Source of the DNA: DATLGB01 sp963726825 | GTDB lineage: Bacteria; Actinomycetota; Thermoleophilia; Solirubrobacterales; Solirubrobacteraceae | Length of the DNA: 64,000 nucleotides | NCBI GenBank assembly: GCA_963726825.1 | Contig: CAVSDT010000002.1 | Coordinates: 1,240,001 to 1,304,000, forward strand | Direction of reading: 5' to 3' | In this document: piece after piece, positions 25,003 to 34,344 of the stretch | Layout: the number at the start of each line of letters is the position of its first letter | Position numbering within the stretch: position 1 is the stretch's first letter | Translations under genes and position numbers: made by a program | Notes under the pieces: generated by a model | Told to the model about the DNA's origin: nothing | Databases searched by the model: none | Seen by the model: the letters and a program-made list of their open reading frames with translations, nothing else

Positions 25003-26268
25003 CTAGGCGCGGGTGAAGCGGCGCCCGGCGACGGGCGACTCGGCCTCGCGGGCCTGCAGGGCGGTGTCCATCTCGTCCGCCTGCTCGGCCTGCTTGGCCT
25101 TCTCGAGCGCCGCGAGGCGCTCCGGCGTCATCTCGCCGGCGTTGGCGGCCTCGATCTCGGCCAGCCACTCGGCGCCCTCGGCCGCGAGCGTGTCGTCGAC
25201 CACGATCTCCTTCGAGGAGGCGTAGTACTTGTCGATCTCCGTGAAGAGCTCCTCGACCAGGTCCTCCGTGCGGACCTTGCGGATCGGCTTCCCGCGGCTG
25301 AAGATCAGGCCCTCGTCCTTGGCGCCGGTGATGCCGAAGTCCGCGTGGGAGGCCTCCCCGATGCCGTTGACGGCGCAGCCGAGCACGGCGACCTCGATCG
25401 GGTCGGCGTACTGCTCGAGGCGACGCTCGATCTCGGTCACGACCGTGTCCATGTCGAACTGGAGCCGGCCGCAGGTCGGGCAGGCGATCAGGACCGGGCC
25501 GCGCTCACGCAGCTTCAGCGCCTTGAGGATCTCCCAGGCCACCTTGACCTCCTCCTCGGCGTGGAAGGTCGAGAGGGAGATGCGGATCGTGTCGCCGATG
25601 CCGTCGGCCAGCAGCGTCCCGAGCCCGACGGCGGACTTCAGCGAGCCCGACCACTTCGTGCCCGCCTCCGTGATGCCGAGGTGGAGCGGATACGGGATCC
25701 GCTCGCTCAGCAGCCGGTTGGCGGCGATCGTGTTGGGGACGTTGGTGGACTTGATCGAGACCTTGAAGTCGCGGTAGTCCAGGCGCTCCATCAGCTCGAC
25801 GAACTCGACGCCGGCCGTGACGAGGGCCTCGACGGGGTTCTCGCGCTCGAGCGCGTGCAGATGCTTGGGCAGCGAGCCGGAGTTGACGCCGATGCGCATC
25901 GGCGTCTTGAACTCGGTCGCCTTGGCCGCCACCTCGGCGACCTTGTCCGGACCGCCGATGTTGCCCGGGTTCAGGCGCACGCAGTGCGCGCCGGCCTCGA
26001 TGGCCTTCAGCGCCAGCGTGTGGTTGAAGTGGATGTCGGCGATGATCGGGATCGGCGAGTCGCGCACGATGGTCTTGAGCGCCTCGACGTCCTTGTCGCG
26101 CGGGACCGCCACGCGCACGACGTCCGCCCCCGCGTCGGCGACCTTGCGGATCTGCTCCATGGTGGCGGCGAGGTTCGCCGTCTCCGTCTTGGTCATCGTC
26201 TGGACGACGACCGGCGCGCCTCCGCCGATCTGGACGCCGCCCACGGTCACATGTCGGGAGGAAGCCAT
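25003..26268 (-). CDS. ispG: 4-hydroxy-3-methylbut-2-enyl diphosphate synthase (flavodoxin type)
   Basis: MEP isoprenoid pathway enzyme that converts MEcPP to HMBPP. It has 421 residues, with a C-terminal tail of about 60 residues beyond the usual enzyme. The TIM-barrel part has VAVPRDKDVEAL, PIIADIHFNHTLAL and NPGNIGGPDKV. The iron-sulfur part has the cluster cysteines in ACPTCGRLQ and VLGCAVNGIGEA. GGAGGG precedes the ATG. The gene usually follows rseP; here three unrelated genes lie between. The tail (ANAGEMTPERLAALEKAKQA) is charged and helical. Confidence 0.95.
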   Translation of the reverse strand: MASSRHVTVGGVQIGGGAPVVVQTMTKTETANLAATMEQIRKVADAGADVVRVAVPRDKDVEALKTIVRDSPIPIIADIHFNHTLALKAIEAGAHCVRLNPGNIGGPDKVAEVAAKATEFKTPMRIGVNSGSLPKHLHALERENPVEALVTAGVEFVELMERLDYRDFKVSIKSTNVPNTIAANRLLSERIPYPLHLGITEAGTKWSGSLKSAVGLGTLLADGIGDTIRISLSTFHAEEEVKVAWEILKALKLRERGPVLIACPTCGRLQFDMDTVVTEIERRLEQYADPIEVAVLGCAVNGIGEASHADFGITGAKDEGLIFSRGKPIRKVRTEDLVEELFTEIDKYYASSKEIVVDDTLAAEGAEWLAEIEAANAGEMTPERLAALEKAKQAEQADEMDTALQAREAESPVAGRRFTRA

Positions 26269-26308
26269 CGACCCTCCACTTTAGGAGGGCCGATGGGGTC
26301 CCCGACGC

Positions 26309-28201
26309 CTAGAGCCTCGGCGGCTTGCCGCTGCGCTTGCGCGGGCTGCAGGGGTGGTAGGTGCGCTTGCCCTTCAACGTCCTGCCGCCCTTGACCCTGG
26401 CGGTGATCCTGACGTGGATCGTCTGCATGCCGAAGCGGCGCAGATCGACCCGGGTCGTCGGACGGCCCCGGCGCAGGCGGACCTTCACGGGCGTCCCGTT
26501 GACCGTGATCCTCGCCGACCGGTAGATCCGGCCGCGCCGCTTGCGCAGGGTGATGCGGAAGAAGCGCTTCGAGGTGCAGGGGGCCGAGGACGCGACCTGG
26601 GGCAGCACGCCGCCCGCCGGCGCGGGCGCCGCCGGGGCCGGGGCCGGTGGGCTCGCGGCGGGGGCCGCGGCCTCGACGCCGTCCCCGAGGCACGCGGGGT
26701 CGTACGTGCCCTCCCAGGTCAGCCGCACGACGACCTCCGTCGCCTGCCGCTGTGCGCCGTTGAGCGTGATGAGGAACTGCGGTCGGTCCACCTGCTCGAG
26801 CCCGATCCCGGTCAGGTCCACCGCCCCGCCGCCGTCGAGCGTGCGGTCGGCGATGCCGGGCGGCTCGCCGTTGACGTCGGCGAAGCCGATCGTGCCGTCC
26901 GTGTAGGACGATCGCTCGGGCTCCAGCACCTCGAAGCGGCGGTACGCCGCCGGTTCACAGCGCTTGTCCGGCGCCACGAGCTGCTCGGAGAGCACCCGGG
27001 TCGAGCCCCGTCCGCAGGGACCGGCGGTGAAGGCGTCGAGGTTCTGGATCTGGCTGGGGCCGTTGTCGGAGTTGACCCACAGGCACGTCGGCCGCTGCGG
27101 GTCGCGGTTGAGCGTGTAGGTGTAGGACGCACCCGTCGTCGGCTTGGGGAAGTTCGCGCACGCGGTCGCGGTGGCGGCGTTGTAGCAGCGGACGGTGTCG
27201 GTGTCCCCGCTGATGAGGTAGGTCCGGGCCCCGATGGTGACCGCCTGCCCGTTGTACGACGTCGTCGAGCCCAGCGCGGCGACCATGCCGGCGGGCGTGG
27301 CGACCGGTGCGCCGGCCAGCGAGAAGCACGGGTTGGCGCCCGTCGGGAGGCAGACGCCCGTCGTGACCCCGTCGCTGTCCAGCAGCGGGAACGGCGAGCC
27401 GTTGTCGGCGTCGACGTACCCCGGACCGGGGTCGGCCGGCCAGGACCCCGCGCACGGGGCGCCCGTCGCGGTGTCCCAGCACGCGAGGCGGGCCACGCCG
27501 TCGGTGGTGATGGGGACGATGATCCGGCCCCCGATCGACGCCGTCGCGGGAGCGGGGGACGTGCCGTTGGCGACGATCCCGGCGCTGACGCCGGCGTCGA
27601 AGGGCTGCCCCGCGCACGCGGCACCCGCCGCGGTGTCGAAGCAGAGCAGCCTGTCGCGGTCCCCGGTCTGGGCGCCGTTGACGTAGTTGAACGCGTACAG
27701 GCGGTTGCCGACCTTCATCGGGACGCTGGTGGCCCCGCCGTCACCGACCGCGGTCAGCGCCGTGAAGCCGCAGAACGGGTTGGGGTTGCCCGCGGCGGCG
27801 ACCGTGTCGACGCAGACCACCCCGGCGGTGTTGTCGGTTCGTGTCGCGTAGACGAGCAGATGCCCCGACCCGCGGTCGAGGTGGGTGCCGGAGTGGCTGG
27901 AGGTGCGAAAGCCCGTCCCGGCGCTGTCGGTGATGGTCCGGGCCGGATAGCACTCCGAGCCGTCGCTCTGCGCATGACAGGCGACCGTGAGGCTGCCGTT
28001 GTGGTGGAAGACGTTGAAGACCTGCGTGTCCGACAGGGAGACGTCCCAGCCGTCCCCGCCGCCGACGCCCGCGTAGTTGGATGCCGGCGGGACGGGGATC
28101 GTCTCCGTCGACGTGTAGGTCGTGGTCTGCGCCGCGGCACGGGGAGCGAGCACGCACGCGCACGCAAGCGCCACTGCCAGGACTCGGACTGCCGGAACCA
28201 T
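26309..28201 (-). CDS. Large secreted beta-rich protein
   Basis: 630 residues with signal peptide (VRVLAVALACACVLAPRAAA) and cleavage near AAAQ. The body has many short beta-like repeats with paired Cys (RLLCFDTAAGAAC; RLACWDTATGAPC; VRCYNAATATAC), spaced like blades of a PQQ/quinoprotein-type propeller with a disulfide per blade. A Pro/Ala-rich hinge (AAPAASPPAPAPAAPAPAGG) leads to a basic C-terminal domain ending RKRSGKPPRL. The exported location is clear; activity is unknown. The gene has its own GGAGG site and an inverted repeat in its leader. Confidence 0.7.
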   Translation of the reverse strand: MVPAVRVLAVALACACVLAPRAAAQTTTYTSTETIPVPPASNYAGVGGGDGWDVSLSDTQVFNVFHHNGSLTVACHAQSDGSECYPARTITDSAGTGFRTSSHSGTHLDRGSGHLLVYATRTDNTAGVVCVDTVAAAGNPNPFCGFTALTAVGDGGATSVPMKVGNRLYAFNYVNGAQTGDRDRLLCFDTAAGAACAGQPFDAGVSAGIVANGTSPAPATASIGGRIIVPITTDGVARLACWDTATGAPCAGSWPADPGPGYVDADNGSPFPLLDSDGVTTGVCLPTGANPCFSLAGAPVATPAGMVAALGSTTSYNGQAVTIGARTYLISGDTDTVRCYNAATATACANFPKPTTGASYTYTLNRDPQRPTCLWVNSDNGPSQIQNLDAFTAGPCGRGSTRVLSEQLVAPDKRCEPAAYRRFEVLEPERSSYTDGTIGFADVNGEPPGIADRTLDGGGAVDLTGIGLEQVDRPQFLITLNGAQRQATEVVVRLTWEGTYDPACLGDGVEAAAPAASPPAPAPAAPAPAGGVLPQVASSAPCTSKRFFRITLRKRRGRIYRSARITVNGTPVKVRLRRGRPTTRVDLRRFGMQTIHVRITARVKGGRTLKGKRTYHPCSPRKRSGKPPRL

Positions 28202-28211
28202 CTGGGACCTC

Positions 28212-28252
28212 CATCCGTTGGGATCTGGGCGCCTTCACACGCTCAACGGATG
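28212..28252 (-). promoter_or_regulatory. Inverted repeat in leader of the 630-residue secreted protein
   Basis: CATCCGTTG (28212-28220) and CAACGGATG (28244-28252) are perfect 9-bp arms with a 23-nt spacer. One arm ends directly beside the GGAGG ribosome-binding site (28207-28211). If transcribed, a hairpin would crowd the start region; as DNA it could bind a regulator. Confidence 0.45.
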
Positions 28253-28322
28253 TCGTAGCCCGCCCGTTACGGCGGGGCGTCGGACCGCACGGTCCCGAGC
28301 GGCCGTGCCGCGTCCTGCGGCC

Positions 28323-29201
28323 TCAGGCGGCGCACCAGAGGGCGTCGTCGCCGAGCGGCACGCGCCGGGCGGCGCCGTCGGCGACGGCCTGCAGGAGCCG
28401 CAGCTCGATCGCCTCCCGGTCGGTCTCGACCGCGGCGCCCTCCGCGTGGACCAGGGCGACCTCCTCCGTCGTGAGGCCGTCGGGGAACGCGGCGAGCAGC
28501 GCAGCGACGTCCTCCGGAGCCTTGCGGCGATCCAGGTGCGGGTCGAGGTTGGCCAGCAGCACGTCGTAGACCGCCAGCGACTGGAAGCCGGTCGCCTCGA
28601 GGCTGCGGCCGTCCTCCGTCGCGAAGACGAGTGAGGGGGCGGTGAAGCGCTCCTTCCCGTCGGTGTTCGCGGTCTTGCCCTGGGCGTGGCCCGGGCCACC
28701 CTCCGCGGTGCGGGCGGCGGCGCGGTCCGCCTCGTAGGCCTCACGCACCGCGGGGGACTCGATGGCGCCGACGGCGGCGGTCGCGTCGACACCCGGCACG
28801 GTGGACAGTGCCGCCTCGAGGTCGGCGGGGGCGTCGAGGAGGCCGGCCGTCGTGAAGTGCATGAACTGCAGGGCCCGGAACGCCGCGAGCTCCCGCTCCG
28901 GCGCCTGCAGCCGGACGGCGACGACCGCGCGGCACGCCGGCGAGGTCCCGGCGACGTGGTCCTTGACGGCGGGGGAGAACGGCATCCCGAAGCGGCGGAA
29001 GGTGACGCCCGTCCTCGCCTGGCCCGCCGGGGTGTAGCCGCGCGCCTCGTACTGCTTGCCCTCCTCCGTGAGTCCGATCATGCGGTGCGTCCACGCCAGC
29101 TGATCCCCGTAGCGCCACTCGAGCGTGGTCAGGGCGGGGTTGGCCGAGTAGCCCCAGGGACAGGCGGGGTCGCCGAAGTGCGTGACGGAGATGCGGGCCA
29201 T
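28323..29201 (-). CDS. DsbA-family thioredoxin-fold protein
   Basis: 292 residues with no signal peptide, so probably cytoplasmic. The N-terminus VTHFGDPACPWGYSANP has the DsbA/FrnE active-site position, but only the first Cys of the CxxC is present (CPWG). The middle is the helical insertion typical of DsbA/HCCA-isomerase-like proteins, and TAPSLVFATEDGRSLEATG is the cis-Pro region. One Cys suggests a glutathione- or mycothiol-type transfer rather than disulfide formation. It lies between the secreted-protein gene and an acyl-CoA ligase, all leftward. Confidence 0.8.
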   Translation of the reverse strand: MARISVTHFGDPACPWGYSANPALTTLEWRYGDQLAWTHRMIGLTEEGKQYEARGYTPAGQARTGVTFRRFGMPFSPAVKDHVAGTSPACRAVVAVRLQAPERELAAFRALQFMHFTTAGLLDAPADLEAALSTVPGVDATAAVGAIESPAVREAYEADRAAARTAEGGPGHAQGKTANTDGKERFTAPSLVFATEDGRSLEATGFQSLAVYDVLLANLDPHLDRRKAPEDVAALLAAFPDGLTTEEVALVHAEGAAVETDREAIELRLLQAVADGAARRVPLGDDALWCAA

Positions 29202-29252
29202 GACCTCGACGATAGCCGGGTGGTTGCGCCCGCAAGCACCTCTGGGCGCGAA

Positions 29253-31043
29253 CTAGTCCGCGTACATCGCCTCGATCTCGTGCTCGTACTTCGCGGCGAT
29301 CGGCTTGCGCTTGAGCTTCATCGTCGGCGTGAGCTCCTCCCCCCCGGGCACCCAGTCCCCCGCGACGACGTGGAACGTCTTGATCTGCTCCACCCGGGCG
29401 AGCTTCGCGTTGCCGGCGTCGATGGCCTGCTGCAGCTCGGCGCGGACCGCCTCGTCGCTCGCCAGCGCCTCCAGCGACGTCTCCTGCACCCCGTGCTGAC
29501 CCGCCCACATCGGCGCCATGTCGGGGTCCAGGACGATCAGGGCGGTGTTGTAGCGGCGGCCGTCGCCGATGCAGCAGACGTTGCCGATCAACGGCGAGGC
29601 GGACTTGATGGTCGCCTCGATGTTGGCCGGCGACATGTTCTTGCCGGCCGCGTTGATGATGATCTCCTTCTTGCGGTCGACGATCGTGAGGTAGCCGTCC
29701 TCGTCGATCGCGCCGATGTCGCCCGTGTGCAGCCAGCCGTCCGCGTCGATCGTCTCGGCGGTCTTGTCCGGCAGGTTGCGGTAGCCGCCCCCCATCACGA
29801 CCTCGGAGCGCATCAGCAGCTCCCCGTCGTCGGCCAGCTTGAGCTCGACGCCCTCGACCGGCGGCCCGACGGTGCCGATCTTGACCCGGCCGGGCGGGTT
29901 GACCGTGCCGGCGCCGCAGGTCTCGGACATGCCCCAGAGCTCCGCGAGCGGCACGCCGATGGCATGGAAGAAGACGATCACGTCACGGGGCGTCGGCGCG
30001 GCACCGGCGTTGACGGCCACGAGCTGGTCGAGGCCGAGCATGCCGCGCACGGAGGCGAACTGCTCCTCGCCCCTGGCCGCGGTCTCGGCGACGTCGGCCG
30101 GGACCTCCTTCCCCGCCTGCTCGAGCTCGACCCTGCGGATGGCGGCGTCGAGGTGGGTGCGGCCCTCCGAGCCTTCCGGGAACACGCCGGAGAGCATCCC
30201 GCCGCGCAGCTTCTCCCAGATGCGCGGGACGGCGAAGAACCACGTCGGGTGCACCGACCCGAGGTAGCCGACGACCTCGCGCGGGTTCGGGCAGGTCGTG
30301 ATCTGGAGCGCGAAGACGATCGGGATGTAGTGGTGCGCGGCGCGTTCGGCGATGTGGGCCGCCGGCAGCCACGAGATGACGCGCCCGCCCTCGGGGAACT
30401 GCACGACGGACTCGATCGAGCGCGTCGCGGCGAGCAGGTTGCGGTGCGTGAGCTGCACGCCCTTCGGCGGACCGGTGGTGCCGGAGGTGTAGATCAGCGT
30501 GAGCAGGTCGTCCGGCTCCTGCTGCGTCCAGTGCGGCTCGGCGTCGAAGCCCGCCCCGTCGGCCTCGAGGTCGGTCCAGGCGCGGGTGTCCTCACCGTCG
30601 GCGCCCTCGAGCACGACGATGGTCTCGAGCATGGTGCCGCCGAGGTCGCGCGCGGCGCGCAAGGTGGGCAGGAAGGCGGCCTCGCAGACGGCCACCTTGG
30701 CGGCGGCGTCGGAGACCACGTACTGGATCTGCTCGGGCGAGAGCGTCTGGTAGAGCGAGAACGGCGTCGCCCCGAGGGTCATCACGGCGAGGTCGGCGAC
30801 GTGGAACTCGGGCCGGTTGCTCAGCATCAGCGCGACGGTGTCGCCACGGGCGACGCCGAGGCCGAGCAGGCCGCCGGCGAGCGCGTCCACCCGGGTCTCG
30901 AGCTGACCCCAGGTCAGCGAGACCTCGTCCTCCTTCGTGCGCACCGCGACGGCGTCGGCGTGCGCCGCAGCCGTGAGGCGGAACGCCTCGGACATGGTGG
31001 CGGCGCGCGTCGCGGCCCCCTTCTCGCTCCCCAGCGTGGACAT
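29253..31043 (-). CDS. AMP-dependent long-chain acyl-CoA synthetase
   Basis: 596 residues. The P-loop motif LTLIYTSGTTGPPKGVQLTH and the adenylation motifs LWGMSETCGAGTV and GWLHTGDIGAIDEDG are complete. The C-terminal hinge is seen in IVDRKKEIIINAAGKNMSP, and the catalytic Lys lies in TPTMKLKRKPIAAKY. Size and motif spacing fit FadD15-like enzymes that activate long-chain fatty acids at the membrane. The start at 31043 precedes STLGSEKGAATRAATMSEA; the second Met is an alternative. It lies 32 nt downstream of rseP. Confidence 0.92.
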   Translation of the reverse strand: MSTLGSEKGAATRAATMSEAFRLTAAAHADAVAVRTKEDEVSLTWGQLETRVDALAGGLLGLGVARGDTVALMLSNRPEFHVADLAVMTLGATPFSLYQTLSPEQIQYVVSDAAAKVAVCEAAFLPTLRAARDLGGTMLETIVVLEGADGEDTRAWTDLEADGAGFDAEPHWTQQEPDDLLTLIYTSGTTGPPKGVQLTHRNLLAATRSIESVVQFPEGGRVISWLPAAHIAERAAHHYIPIVFALQITTCPNPREVVGYLGSVHPTWFFAVPRIWEKLRGGMLSGVFPEGSEGRTHLDAAIRRVELEQAGKEVPADVAETAARGEEQFASVRGMLGLDQLVAVNAGAAPTPRDVIVFFHAIGVPLAELWGMSETCGAGTVNPPGRVKIGTVGPPVEGVELKLADDGELLMRSEVVMGGGYRNLPDKTAETIDADGWLHTGDIGAIDEDGYLTIVDRKKEIIINAAGKNMSPANIEATIKSASPLIGNVCCIGDGRRYNTALIVLDPDMAPMWAGQHGVQETSLEALASDEAVRAELQQAIDAGNAKLARVEQIKTFHVVAGDWVPGGEELTPTMKLKRKPIAAKYEHEIEAMYAD

Positions 31044-31075
31044 GACCGCCACCCTACCGACGGGTGACGGGGGCG

Positions 31076-32161
31076 TCACCTTAGGCTGAAGCCGGTGCCG
31101 TCGGTGAGCCGGGTGATGTCGTTGGAGAAGCCGATCACGAACAGCACCATCACGAGCGCGAAGCCCACGAACCCCGCCCGTTCCATCGTCGCGAACGAGA
31201 CCGGCTTGCGCCGCACCTTCTCCACCAGGGCCCAGAAGATGTGCCCGCCGTCCAGCGGCAGGAAGGGGAACAGGTTGATGATGCCCAGCGAGAGCGAGAT
31301 CACCGCGAGGATCGTCAGCGCCGCGGTGGCATCGAGCTGGACGGCCGAGCGCGCCGTCTCGTAGGAGCCGACGACGCCGGAGAGCTGCTCGCGCTTCTCC
31401 GCCCGGAACAGCTGCGCCAGCGTCGAGACGGTCGCGGTGGTGACCCGCCACGTCTGGGCCACGGCGTTGGTGGCGGCGCCGCCGAGGCCCGTGTCCTCGA
31501 ACACCTGCGCCGGCGTGAACCCGAGCCGCATGGCCGGGGCGCCCTGGACCGTCGTGTACTTGGGCCTGGCCTTCAGCGTCAGCGTCCTGTCGTCGCGCCG
31601 GACGGTCAGCACGGCGGGGGTGCGCGCGACGCAGCCGGCGCGCTCCTTGCCGCGGCAGCCGTGGGTGCGGATCTGCTTGGTCAGCGTCGCGCCGTCGCCG
31701 CCCTTGCCGTCGACGGCGGTGATCACGTCGCCCGCCTGCAGGACGCCGGCGGCGGGCGCGCCGCGCATGACGCTGTCGACCAGCGCGCCGTCGGCCGGGC
31801 GGCCGTTGGCGAGCGTCAGGCCGGTCAGGATCGCGAGGGCCAGCACGATGTTGACCACCGGGCCGGCGAGGATCACCACGACGCGCTTCCACACGGGCTG
31901 GCGGAAGTAGGCCCGGTGGGCCACGTCGGGCGGGAGCTCCTCGAGGGGGCTCATGCCGGAGATCTTCACGTAGCCGCCGAGCGGGATCGCCCCGATCGCG
32001 TACTCCGTCTCCCCCTTGGTCTTGAGGCGGAGGATCAGCGGCGGGAAGAAGAGGCTGAAGCGCTCGACGCGCATGCCGACGGCCTTCGCGGCGGCGAAGT
32101 GGCCGAGCTCGTGGAGGAGGATCAGCGCGACGAAGCCCAGGAAGGCGAGGACCCAGCTCAT
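31076..32161 (-). CDS. rseP: Site-2 protease (RseP-type, M50 family)
   Basis: Membrane zinc protease that cuts within the membrane, typically clearing anti-sigma factors and signal peptides. It has 361 residues. The zinc motif HELGH is at residues 17-21 in the first helix and the third ligand in NLFPFLPLDGGHIFW. One PDZ domain occupies residues about 125-215 (GAPAAGVLQAGDVITAVDGK). The start overlaps the dxr stop (ATGA). The pairing dxr-rseP is classical. The RskA-like protein at 1.7-2.9 kb is a conceivable but unproven substrate. Confidence 0.95.
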   Translation of the reverse strand: MSWVLAFLGFVALILLHELGHFAAAKAVGMRVERFSLFFPPLILRLKTKGETEYAIGAIPLGGYVKISGMSPLEELPPDVAHRAYFRQPVWKRVVVILAGPVVNIVLALAILTGLTLANGRPADGALVDSVMRGAPAAGVLQAGDVITAVDGKGGDGATLTKQIRTHGCRGKERAGCVARTPAVLTVRRDDRTLTLKARPKYTTVQGAPAMRLGFTPAQVFEDTGLGGAATNAVAQTWRVTTATVSTLAQLFRAEKREQLSGVVGSYETARSAVQLDATAALTILAVISLSLGIINLFPFLPLDGGHIFWALVEKVRRKPVSFATMERAGFVGFALVMVLFVIGFSNDITRLTDGTGFSLR

Positions 32162-33318
32162 CGGGCGGCGGTCCGGTCCTCGACGAAGCCGTCGGCGAGG
32201 TCTCGGGCGCGGGCGTCGGCGGCGAACAGCGTCTCGAACGCGTGGACGCGTCCGGCGCCCATCTCGTCGAGCGTGGCCTCGACCACCTCGGCGATCCCGA
32301 GGAAGTCCAGCCGGCCGTCAAGGAAGGCCAGCACGGCGATCTCGTTGGCGGCGTTGAGCACGCACGGCGCGGTGCCGCCGGCCTCCCCCGCCTCACGCGC
32401 CAGGCGCAGGCACGGGAACGCCTCGAGGTCGGGCGCCTCGAAGCTGAGCGTGCCGACCTGCGCGAGGTCGAGGTGGGCGACCGGCAGGTCGACGCGCTCC
32501 GGGTGATGGAGCGCGTAGGCGATCGGGACCCGCATGTCGGGATGGCCCATGTGGGCGAGCGTCGCCCCGTCGGTCATCGCCACCATGGCGTGGATCAGCG
32601 ACTGCGGATGGACGACGACGTCGATGCGGCTGTAGGGCGTGCCGAAGAGGTGGTGGGCCTCGATCACCTCGAGGCCCTTGTTCATCAGGGTCGCGGAGTC
32701 GATCGTGATCTTGCCGCCCATCGCCCAGGTGGGGTGCTGCAGGGCCTGCTCCACGGTGACCTCGGCGAGGTCGGCGGCGCTCCTCCCGCGGAACGGGCCG
32801 CCGGACGCGGTGACGGTGAGGCGGTCGACGCTGCCGGGCGGCTCGCCCGCGATCAGCTGATGGAGGGCGGAGTGCTCGGAGTCGACGGGGATCAGCTGCG
32901 CGCCGGTGGCCTCGCTGAGCGCCATCACGAGCTCGCCGCCGACGACGAGCGACTCCTTGTTGGCCAGGGCGACGTCGATCCCCTCCGAGAGGGCGACGAT
33001 GGTCGGGCCGAGGCCGGCGGAGCCGACGATGCCGTTGAGGACGAGGTCGGCGCCGGACTCGGCGACGAGCCGCGCGAGGCCCTCCGGGCCGCGCAGCACC
33101 TCCCCGTCGGTCCAGGCCTCCGCGGCGCGGGCGGCGGCGTCGGCGTCCGACAGGGCGATCCGCGTGACGCCGTGCTCGCGGGCCTGGCGGATGAGCGGCT
33201 CCCAGCCGCGGTCGGCGCTCAGACCGACGAGCTCGAAGGCCTCCGGGGCGCGGGCCACGACGTCGAGCGCCTGGGTCCCGATGGAGCCCGTCGAGCCGAG
33301 GATGAGGAGCCTGCGCAT
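32158..33318 (-). CDS. dxr: 1-deoxy-D-xylulose 5-phosphate reductoisomerase
   Basis: Second enzyme of the MEP pathway, making MEP from DXP with NADPH. It has 386 residues. The motifs are ILGSTGSIGTQALDVV for NADPH, ALANKESLVVGGELV, and the substrate/metal site VDSEHSALHQ and GKITIDSATLMNKGLEVIEA. The start at 33318 is the ATG next to the glycine-rich motif. It is divergent from the proline racemase-family gene, 42 nt away. ispG lies in the same leftward region; the other MEP genes are not in the window. Confidence 0.96.
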   Translation of the reverse strand: MRRLLILGSTGSIGTQALDVVARAPEAFELVGLSADRGWEPLIRQAREHGVTRIALSDADAAARAAEAWTDGEVLRGPEGLARLVAESGADLVLNGIVGSAGLGPTIVALSEGIDVALANKESLVVGGELVMALSEATGAQLIPVDSEHSALHQLIAGEPPGSVDRLTVTASGGPFRGRSAADLAEVTVEQALQHPTWAMGGKITIDSATLMNKGLEVIEAHHLFGTPYSRIDVVVHPQSLIHAMVAMTDGATLAHMGHPDMRVPIAYALHHPERVDLPVAHLDLAQVGTLSFEAPDLEAFPCLRLAREAGEAGGTAPCVLNAANEIAVLAFLDGRLDFLGIAEVVEATLDEMGAGRVHAFETLFAADARARDLADGFVEDRTAAR

Positions 33319-33360
33319 GCGCCGGGGATGGTAGGCGGGAGCCGTAAGGTCCGCGTCATC

Positions 33361-34344
33361 GTGCGCACGATCGCGACCGTCGACTACCACACGGCCGGGG
33401 AGCCGTTCCGGATCGTCCCCGACGGGGTCGTCCCGCCGGGCCGGACGGTGCTCGAGCGCCGCGACGCCGCCCCGGACACGGTCGACGACGTGCGCCGGCT
33501 GCTCGTCGACGAGCCGCGCGGGCACGCCGACATGTACGGCGGCCTCGTGGTCCCGCCCGACGACGACGGGGCCGACCTCGGCGTCGTGTTCTTCCATGCC
33601 GCGGGCTACTCGACCGCCTGCGGGCACGGGACGATCGCGCTCGTGACCTGGGCGATCGAGTCGGGGCGGCTGGCGCTCGGGGACGGGTCGCACGAGGTCC
33701 GGGTCGACGTGCCCTCCGGACGGGTGACGACGCGGGCGACGGTGCGTGGCGGCCGGGTCGAGTCGGTCGCGTTCGCCAACGTGCCGTCGTTCGTGCTGGC
33801 GTCCGAGGTCGCCGTGGCGGCGGCGGGCGGCGCCCTGGGGACGATCGCCTACGGCGGGGCGTTCTACGTCGTGCTGCCCGCGGCTGCCGTCGGGCTCGAC
33901 GTGCGCCCCGCCGACGTCGGCGGGCTGATCGCCGCCGGGCGGGCGATCAAGGCCGAGGTCGAGGCGGCGCGTCAGGTCGTGCACCCGGTCGAGCCGGGCC
34001 TTCGAGGGATCTACGGCGTCGTCTTCACCGCCGAGTCCACGCGGCTCGAGCAGTCCAACGTCACCGTGTTCGCCGACGGCGAGGTCGATCGGTCCCCCTG
34101 CGGCAGCGGGACCTCCGCCCGGCTGGCGGTCCTGCACGCCGAGGGCCGGCTGGCGATCGGCGAGACGCTCGTGCACCACAGCGTGGTCGGGACGTCGTTC
34201 GAGGGCCGGGTGCTCGGGGTGCAGACGGTCGCGGGCCTCCCGGCGGTCATGACGGAGGTCGTCGGCTCGGCCTGGCCGACCGGCGAGCATCGCTTCCTCC
34301 TGCACCCGGGCGATCCGCTCGGCACGGGCTTCCGGCTGCGATGA
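33361..34344 (+). CDS. Proline racemase family protein (probable 4-hydroxyproline 2-epimerase)
   Basis: 327 residues from a GTG, with AAGG upstream. Both catalytic cysteines are present: Cys87 in YSTACGHGTIAL and the second in DRSPCGSGTSARLAVL. Two cysteines mean a racemase/epimerase; the related trans-3-hydroxyproline dehydratases lose one of them. The N-terminus TIATVDYHTAGEPFRIV is typical. The coupled ornithine cyclodeaminase-family gene downstream makes a hydroxyproline/proline route likely. Substrate is inferred. The gene runs against the surrounding housekeeping operon. Confidence 0.88.
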   Translation: MRTIATVDYHTAGEPFRIVPDGVVPPGRTVLERRDAAPDTVDDVRRLLVDEPRGHADMYGGLVVPPDDDGADLGVVFFHAAGYSTACGHGTIALVTWAIESGRLALGDGSHEVRVDVPSGRVTTRATVRGGRVESVAFANVPSFVLASEVAVAAAGGALGTIAYGGAFYVVLPAAAVGLDVRPADVGGLIAAGRAIKAEVEAARQVVHPVEPGLRGIYGVVFTAESTRLEQSNVTVFADGEVDRSPCGSGTSARLAVLHAEGRLAIGETLVHHSVVGTSFEGRVLGVQTVAGLPAVMTEVVGSAWPTGEHRFLLHPGDPLGTGFRLR

